A stretch of DNA of 64,000 bases from Amycolatopsis balhimycina FH 1894 (GTDB taxonomy: Bacteria; Actinomycetota; Actinomycetes; Mycobacteriales; Pseudonocardiaceae), in assembly GCF_000384295.1 (NCBI RefSeq), contig NZ_KB913037.1, forward strand, positions 1,283,975-1,347,974, given 5' to 3'. The notes under the pieces were generated by a model. That model did not search any database. It was not told where the DNA came from and saw nothing but the letters and a program-made list of their open reading frames with translations. Position 1 is the stretch's first letter. Each line of letters starts with the position of its first letter. A program made the translations under genes and the position numbers. This document shows positions 59,242 through 64,000 of this stretch, one piece after another.

Positions 59242-60824
59242 ACCTCGTCCTCTGCGCCGACACCGTCCACACACTGGCCGGCGACGACCGGCCGGTCCAG
59301 GCGATCGCGATCACCGGCGGCGTCGTCACCGCCGTCGGCACCCGCCGGGACGTCCGCGACTGGCGCGGTCCCGGGACCGAAGTCGTCGACCTGGGCGGCG
59401 CCACCGTGACCCCCGGCCTGATCGACGCGCACACGCACCCGGTGATGGGCGTGCAGCTCACCGCCGACGTCGACCTGTCCGCCGCCCGCTCCCTCGACGA
59501 GGTGGAGCACCTCCTCGCCACCGCGGCCGCCGGCCGGGCACCGGACGAATGGCTCCAGGCGTGGGGCCTGGACCCCAACGTCTTCGGCGACCGGCCGGTC
59601 ACCAGCGCCCCGATCGAGGCGGCGGTCGGTGGCCGTCCCGCGTTCGTGCGGCTGTTCGACGCCCACTCCGCCCTGGCCACCCCGGCCGCGCTGCGGATCG
59701 CCGGCGTCGACGGCCCCCGCCGGTTCGCCCAGCGCTCGAGCGTCGTCTGCGACGAGGACGGCCGGCCGACCGGCCTGCTGCTGGAGGCCGCCGCCATGGA
59801 CCTGGTCACCGCGCACGTCCCCCGGCAACCGGTCGCCGACCGGGCGGCCCGGCTGCGCGCGCTGCTCGGCGAGATGGCCGCCACCGGGCTCACCGGCGGC
59901 CACGTCATGGACCTGCTCGGCGACAGCGCGGAGGTGGTCGCCGCCGCCGAAGACCTCGGCGACCTCCCGCTGCGCCTGCGGTTCGCCCCCTGGTGCGAAC
60001 CCGGCGCCGAGGCGGAACAGCTGGCCGAGCTGATCGCCCTCCAGGGCCGCGGCGGCCGCCGCTGGGAGATCGGCGGCGTGAAGTTCTTCATCGACGGCAC
60101 GATCGACAACGGCACCGCCTGGCTGGAAGAACCCGACGCCCACGGCGAATCGACCGACAGCTTCTGGACCGACCCCGCCGCCTACACGAAAGCCGTGCAC
60201 GTGCTCGCCGCGGCCGGGGTCCCGACCGCGACCCACGCCATCGGCGACGCCGCCGTCCGCTACGCCCTCGACACCCTCGACGGACTCGACAGCCCCGCGG
60301 CGGCACCGCACCGCATCGAGCACATCGAGACGCTGCCGACCGAGCTGATCGGCCGGTTCCGGCGCCAGGGCGTCGTCGCGAGCATGCAACCGGCCCACAC
60401 CCACTTCACCCGCGCCGACCACACCGACAACTGGTCGTCCCGCCTCGGACACGAACGCGCCGACCGGGGGTGGCGCTGCCGCGACCTGCGCGACGCGGGT
60501 GTCCCGGTCGTCCTCGGCTCCGACTGGCCGATCGCCCCCTTCGACCCGCGCGGCACCCTCGCCGCCGCCCAGCTACGCCGCCCGGCGGGCGAACCGGAGA
60601 TCCCGCCGGTGCAGCCGCACCAGGGCCTGACGCCGCTGATGGCCCTGGAGGGCTACACGTCACTCGCCGCCGCGGCCGCGGGTGCCATCGGCGGGATCAC
60701 GATCGGCGCACGGGCCGACCTCACGGCTTTCACGCTCGACCCGCTGCGCACGGCCCCGGACGAGCTGGCCGACGCACCGATCGCGATGACCATCGTCGAC
60801 GGCACGATCATCCACCGCCGCTGA
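59238..60824 (+). CDS. YtcJ-like metal-dependent amidohydrolase
   Basis: A 528-residue amidohydrolase of the YtcJ/NfdA branch. GTG 59238 overlaps the permease stop by four bases. Metal-ligand motifs are visible in order: TPGLIDAHTHPVMG, the carboxylated-Lys segment GGVKFFIDGTIDNGTA, TATHAIGDAA, APHRIEHIE and LGSDWPIAPFDP. Family members hydrolyse N-substituted formamides and other amides; the exact substrate is unknown. A large bidirectional hairpin (H9) lies just beyond its stop. Confidence 0.9.
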   Translation: MNLVLCADTVHTLAGDDRPVQAIAITGGVVTAVGTRRDVRDWRGPGTEVVDLGGATVTPGLIDAHTHPVMGVQLTADVDLSAARSLDEVEHLLATAAAGRAPDEWLQAWGLDPNVFGDRPVTSAPIEAAVGGRPAFVRLFDAHSALATPAALRIAGVDGPRRFAQRSSVVCDEDGRPTGLLLEAAAMDLVTAHVPRQPVADRAARLRALLGEMAATGLTGGHVMDLLGDSAEVVAAAEDLGDLPLRLRFAPWCEPGAEAEQLAELIALQGRGGRRWEIGGVKFFIDGTIDNGTAWLEEPDAHGESTDSFWTDPAAYTKAVHVLAAAGVPTATHAIGDAAVRYALDTLDGLDSPAAAPHRIEHIETLPTELIGRFRRQGVVASMQPAHTHFTRADHTDNWSSRLGHERADRGWRCRDLRDAGVPVVLGSDWPIAPFDPRGTLAAAQLRRPAGEPEIPPVQPHQGLTPLMALEGYTSLAAAAAGAIGGITIGARADLTAFTLDPLRTAPDELADAPIAMTIVDGTIIHRR

Positions 60825-60851
60825 GACCGGCAAGCCAAGCCGTCGTAACGC

Positions 60852-60900
60852 CGTGAAGGCCACCTTCAGGAACTCTATGTTCCTCAAGGTGGCCTTCACG
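60852..60900. repeat. Long inverted repeat H9 (dispersed hairpin family)
   Basis: Arms of 22 bp (60852-60873, 60879-60900) with one mismatch around TCTAT; AACG/CGTT extends the pairing outward. The core is GTGAAGGCCACCTTCAGGAA, nearly the same as H6. It lies between the convergent stops of the amidohydrolase and the aminotransferase. Confidence 0.87.
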
Positions 60901-60930
60901 ACGTTCGCTGCGGGCCAGGCAGGCGCGCTG

Positions 60931-62322
60931 TCAGAGCAGGGCCCAGGCGCGGGTCAGGGTGTCACGCAGGATCTGCTCCATCTCGTCGAACTCCCGCTGG
61001 TCGCAGATCAGCGGCGGCGACAGCTGCACGACCGGCTCGGCGCGGTCGTCGGCGCGGCAGTACAGCCCCGCCTCGAACAGCGCGTCGGACAGGAAGCCGC
61101 GCAGGACTCGCTCGGACTCGTCCGCGCTGAAGGTCTCCTTGGTCTTCTTGTCCTTCACCAGCTCGATGCCGTAGAAGAAGCCCGCGCCGCGGACGTCGCC
61201 GACGATCGGCAGGTCCGTCAGCTTGTCCAATGTGGACCGGAAGGCCGTTTCCCGTGACAGCACGTGGCCGTAGAGGTCCTCGCGCTCCATCAGGTCGAGG
61301 TTGGCCAGCGCCACCGCGCACGACACCGGGTGGCCGCCGTAGGTCGAGCCGTGCATGAACGTCGTGGCGCCGCGGGTGAACGGCTCCATCAGCCGCTCCG
61401 AAGCCAGCACCGCGCCCAGCGGCGCGTACCCCGACGTCAAGCCCTTCGCGGTGGTGATGATGTCCGGCTGGTAGCCGTAGCGCTTGGCGGCGAAGTCGTA
61501 CCCGACCCGGCCGAACGCGCAGATCACCTCGTCGGACACCAGCAGCACGTCGTGCTTGTCGCAGACTTCGCGGACGCGCTCGAAGTAACCGGGCGGCGGG
61601 ACGAAGCAGCCGCCGGTGTTCTGCACCGGCTCCAGGAACACCGCGGCGACGGTGTCCGCGCCCTCGAACTCGATGGCCTGGTCGATCTGGTCGGCGGCCC
61701 AGCGGCCGTAGGCCTCGTAGTCGCCGGCGTGCTCGGGCGCGCGGTAGAAGTTCGTGTTGGGGACGCGCAGGGTGCTCGGCACCAGCGGTTCGAAGTCGGC
61801 CTTCGCGCCGGGGATGCCGGTGATCGACAGCGCGCCCTGCGAAGTGCCGTGGTAGGCCAGCGCGCGGCTGACCACCTTGTGCTTGCCCGGTTTCCCCACC
61901 AGCTTGAAGTACTGCTTGGCGAGCTTCCACGCCGTCTCGACCGACTCGCCGCCGCTCACCGTGAAGAACACGCGGTTGAGGTCGCCCGGAGCCGCAAGAG
62001 CGAGCCGCTCGGCCAGCTCGATCGCGGCCGGGTGCGCGTGACCCCACAGCGGGAAGTACGCGAGCTGCTTCATCTGCCGCGCGGCGGCTTCGGCGAGCTC
62101 TTCGCGACCGTGGCCGACCTGGACCGCGAACAGGCCGGCGAGCCCGTCCAGGTAGCGCTTCCCCCGGGCGTCCCAGATGTACGGGCCTTCGCCGCGCACG
62201 ATCACCGGGACGTCGGTCTCGTCGTAGGCGGAGTGCCGGGTGAAGTGCATCCAGAGGTTGTTGCGCGCGGTCTGGGCGAGACCGGCGGCGTCGGCGGAAA
62301 CAGGCTCGGCGGTAGTGGTCAT
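60931..62322 (-). CDS. Class III aminotransferase (putrescine/omega-amino-acid:pyruvate type)
   Basis: A 463-residue PLP-dependent aminotransferase. It has the N-terminal LWMHFTRHSAYDETDVPVIV characteristic of the omega-transaminase/putrescine-pyruvate group, the cofactor-binding SGGESVETAWKLAKQY, the Asp in LLVSDEVICAFGRVG and the Schiff-base Lys in TTAKGLTSGYAPLGAV. It converts an omega-amino compound to its aldehyde. The adjacent Lrp-type gene, on the same strand upstream, and three copies of an ATTYAGTCGT motif in the 110-bp gap indicate Lrp control. Confidence 0.92.
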   Translation of the reverse strand: MTTTAEPVSADAAGLAQTARNNLWMHFTRHSAYDETDVPVIVRGEGPYIWDARGKRYLDGLAGLFAVQVGHGREELAEAAARQMKQLAYFPLWGHAHPAAIELAERLALAAPGDLNRVFFTVSGGESVETAWKLAKQYFKLVGKPGKHKVVSRALAYHGTSQGALSITGIPGAKADFEPLVPSTLRVPNTNFYRAPEHAGDYEAYGRWAADQIDQAIEFEGADTVAAVFLEPVQNTGGCFVPPPGYFERVREVCDKHDVLLVSDEVICAFGRVGYDFAAKRYGYQPDIITTAKGLTSGYAPLGAVLASERLMEPFTRGATTFMHGSTYGGHPVSCAVALANLDLMEREDLYGHVLSRETAFRSTLDKLTDLPIVGDVRGAGFFYGIELVKDKKTKETFSADESERVLRGFLSDALFEAGLYCRADDRAEPVVQLSPPLICDQREFDEMEQILRDTLTRAWALL

Positions 62323-62360
62323 GACTCGGTTATCGCACGCCTCGAGCCCAGATGCAAGCG

Positions 62361-62433
62361 ATTCAGTCGTACAGCCGAACTTGGACGACTAATTCATGGT
62401 CAAGATACTCAGTCTACCTTCGGATTTAGTCGT
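62361..62433. promoter_or_regulatory. Cluster of three Lrp-type motifs upstream of aminotransferase
   Basis: ATTCAGTCGT (62361-62370), its inverted form ACGACTAAT (62385-62393) and ATTTAGTCGT (62424-62433) occur within 73 bp between the Lrp gene stop and the aminotransferase start. The same motif recurs twice on the other side of the Lrp gene. Confidence 0.7.
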
Positions 62434-62933
62434 CACCCTCCGCGAGTGCCCCACTGGTAGGTCTGTTTCCGCAGCTTGAGGTAGACCATCGCCTCCGCGT
62501 GCCGGACGCCGGGCAGCGCGCGGATCCGCGTCGAGATCAGCCGGAGCAGTTCCTCGTCGTCGGCGCACACCGCCTCGCAGAGCACGTCGTAGCGCCCGGC
62601 ACAGAGGATCACGTACGCGATTTCGTCCATATCGGCCAGCGCGTCCCCGACCGGTTCCAGCGGGCCGTCGACGGTGATCGCGATCATCGCCTGCCGGAAC
62701 AGCCCGACCTGCAAGGGATCCGAGACGGCGACGATCTGGATGACGCCGGAGTCCGACAGCCGCTGCACCCGCTGCCGGACGGCGGCCTCCGACAGGCCGA
62801 CGGCCTTGCCGATGGTCGCGTAGGCGCGACGTCCGTCCTCCTGCAGCTGCGCGATGATCTGCCGAGAGATGTCGTCAAGCACCGGCGGCGCGGGCCGGTT
62901 CGGGATGTCCTGGCTGCTCACGTCCCGGATCAT
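62433..62933 (-). CDS. Lrp/AsnC-family regulator
   Basis: A 166-residue Lrp/AsnC protein: N-terminal helix-turn-helix (DDISRQIIAQLQEDGRRAYA, AVGLSEAAVRQRVQRLSDSG) and C-terminal RAM ligand domain (VCADDEELLRLISTRIRALP, VRHAEAMVYLKLRKQTY). The start ATG 62933 has only a weak ribosome-binding site, and an 8-bp GC hairpin (62946-62965) lies just upstream. It sits between the aminotransferase and a decayed permease, and the ATTYAGTCGT motifs on both sides are its probable operators. Confidence 0.92.
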   Translation of the reverse strand: MIRDVSSQDIPNRPAPPVLDDISRQIIAQLQEDGRRAYATIGKAVGLSEAAVRQRVQRLSDSGVIQIVAVSDPLQVGLFRQAMIAITVDGPLEPVGDALADMDEIAYVILCAGRYDVLCEAVCADDEELLRLISTRIRALPGVRHAEAMVYLKLRKQTYQWGTRGG

Positions 62934-62978
62934 CCCCGACGGGCGGCGCCGGGCAAACCCGGCGCGCCGTCACCACCA

Positions 62979-63027
62979 GTGACTAAATCCGAAGGAAGCG
63001 AGGCAGACCGACAACGGATTCAGTCGT
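62979..63027. promoter_or_regulatory. Lrp-type motifs upstream of Lrp and permease remnant
   Basis: GTGACTAAAT (62979-62988, the inverted form) and ATTCAGTCGT (63018-63027) repeat the motif found upstream of the aminotransferase, with shared flanking CGGA bases. They sit between the divergent Lrp gene and the decayed permease gene. Confidence 0.65.
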
Positions 63028-63101
63028 CCTCACCCCCGTCGACAACACCGAAACGGTGCTGTTCCATCCGTCGCACCTTGCCCCGGCCGGAGGGAACGCC
63101 C

Positions 63102-63351
63102 ATGCCCCGTACTCCCGCCCGCCCGACGTCACCGCGGCCGCCGGCCCCGGGACCGCCCGCACGCTGACCCGGTCCATCGGCGTCGGCGGCGGCACGCTGC
63201 TGACGCTCAGCTGCGTGACGCCGCCGACATCAACCCCTCCGTCGCGGGCGCACTCGTCATGCTCGCGGTCCTGGTGGTGTCGGCGCTGTACTGGTGGGGC
63301 TACCTGCGGCGCCGTCCCGGGCGGTGGGTGGTGACCGTCCCGCCGGAGTAG
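63102..63351 (+). pseudogene. APC permease remnant with large internal deletion
   Basis: A good ribosome-binding site (GGAGGGAA) precedes ATG 63102, but the frame stops after 21 codons. One other frame then gives LTRSIGVGGGTLLTLSCVTP, like the first helix of an APC amino-acid permease. The third frame gives DINPSVAGALVMLAVLVVSA and LYWWGYLRRRPGRW, ending at TAG 63351, like the last helix and tail of the same kind of protein. The ~1.2-kb middle is missing and at least two frame shifts exist. It was presumably the Lrp-regulated permease partner of the aminotransferase. About 200 bp after it, up to the SARP gene, hold no further feature. Confidence 0.68.
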
Positions 63352-63548
63352 TGTCCATTGTGGATTAACCGGCTCACCGGAATGTCCGGTCCCTGTCCGG
63401 GTTTTTGCCGCTAAGATCACCAAACCACCGGGACCGGCCCGGCGCGGGGCGGTACGTCTCCGGCTGCACCGTTCGGACCAGCGACGTATCCCCGCACCGG
63501 GCCGGTGCTTCCTCATCCCCGGCGGAACGTGGCTGTGCGGAGGGGCGG

Positions 63549-64000
63549 ATGACGGGTCGGCGGACGCCGGACATCGATCTTCGGGTGCTGGGACCGTTCG
63601 AAGCCGAGGCCGCGGGCGTCCTGCTCGATCCGGGCGGTCCCCGGCTGCGGGCGATGCTGGCGTTGCTCGCGGCCTACGCCGGGCGGCCCGTGAGCGTGCC
63701 GGTCTTCGTGTCCGAGCTCTGGGGTCCCGAACCGCCGCCGGACGCCGAACGGACGGTCCGCACCTACGTCTCGCGGCTGCGCCGGGCACTGGCACCGGCG
63801 ACCGGGCTGATCGGCACGCGGGCACCGGGATACGTGCTGCTCGCACCGGAGAGCGTGGACGCGGTGCGGTTCCGGCGGCTGGCCCGTGAAGGGCACACGG
63901 CGTTGGCCGACGGTGCCGCCGAGGCCGGACGCGAACGGCTGACCGCGGCGCTCGGCCTGTGGCGGGGCACGGCCTACGCCGAGTTCGACGGGATCGCCGC
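63549..64000 (+). CDS. SARP/BTAD-type transcriptional regulator, 3' truncated by window edge
   Basis: The first ~150 residues of an AfsR/SARP-family regulator. ATG 63549 follows GGAGGGG. The N-terminal OmpR-like winged helix is visible: DIDLRVLGPFEAE, PRLRAMLALLAAYAGRPVSV, FVSELWGPEPPPDAERTVRTYVSRLRRAL and the wing GTRAPGYVLL. The bacterial transcriptional activation domain then begins (DAVRFRRLAREGHTALADGA, LTAALGLWRGTAYAEF). Such regulators control secondary metabolism or stress genes; whether it is a short SARP or a large AfsR/LAL type cannot be seen. Confidence 0.88.
   Translation, partial: MTGRRTPDIDLRVLGPFEAEAAGVLLDPGGPRLRAMLALLAAYAGRPVSVPVFVSELWGPEPPPDAERTVRTYVSRLRRALAPATGLIGTRAPGYVLLAPESVDAVRFRRLAREGHTALADGAAEAGRERLTAALGLWRGTAYAEFDGIA

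Noticed and set aside
57031..59274. A 747-residue TetR protein
   Set aside because: The TetR domain begins at GTG 57642 with GGAGG; everything upstream is antisense to the APC permease.
63056..63334. A 92-residue small protein in one frame of the permease remnant
   Set aside because: Its start precedes the real ribosome-binding site/ATG at 63102, and only its middle resembles a permease helix; the C-terminal helix is in another frame.

Overview
The window is high-GC actinobacterial chromosome: strong GC3 codon bias, many GTG starts, ATGA/GTGA stop-start overlaps and families such as PucR, SARP, CBM13-tailed hydrolases and Pls/PosA. The gene content best fits a Pseudonocardiales member such as Amycolatopsis; that is inference, since no rRNA or marker gene is present. 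No tRNA, rRNA, CRISPR array, phage or intact insertion sequence was seen.

Layout. (1) 1-10659: amine/amino-acid catabolism, with an FAD amine oxidase, an aldehyde dehydrogenase, a complete polar amino-acid ABC transporter, a SolA-like oxidase, a PucR regulator, a succinate-semialdehyde-type dehydrogenase and a class III aminotransferase. (2) 10666-13138: a MarR regulator diverging from an alpha/beta hydrolase, a metallo-beta-lactamase-fold gene broken by a 23-bp tandem duplication, and an ABM monooxygenase. (3) 13241-28004: a secreted plant-polysaccharide locus (GH10, GH54, GH59, GH6, two GH95, CE1), most enzymes carrying a C-terminal ricin-type CBM13, with CebR-, xylanase- and LacI-type operator sequences in the control regions. 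(4) 28104-35798: fused remnants of a histidine kinase and a streptogrisin-like protease, then a SET-domain protein coupled to a Pls/PosA membrane NRPS, and a GT39-like membrane glycosyltransferase. (5) 36103-41391: secreted double-psi-barrel protein, bacterial thaumatin, a tyrosine-phosphatase remnant and a large subtilase. (6) 41366-44556: a compact cluster resembling the accessory part of methylamine-dehydrogenase operons (MauE- and MauD-like proteins, a Tat-exported cysteine protein, small membrane proteins) without a recognisable MauB. (7) 44526-52244: FtsW-like protein, tannase plus MHS transporter with a divergent GAF/CdaR regulator, and a second GH10 xylanase (CBM2). (8) 52494-57642: a split-barrel/ferredoxin-reductase/ferredoxin fusion with a TetR regulator, a class V aminotransferase and another TetR. 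(9) 57772-64000: APC permease plus amidohydrolase, class III aminotransferase plus Lrp regulator with five copies of a shared motif, a decayed permease, and the start of a SARP regulator.

The strongest unexplained signal is a family of at least nine long, nearly perfect inverted repeats lying just 3' of genes across the whole window, falling into sub-families that share a 14-base theme (NTGARNGNCWCNYT). They probably act as terminators, but their length, tiny loops and near-identity between distant copies suggest a dispersed repeat family. The Mau-like cluster and the SET/Pls-PosA pair are the best candidates for little-described biochemical systems.
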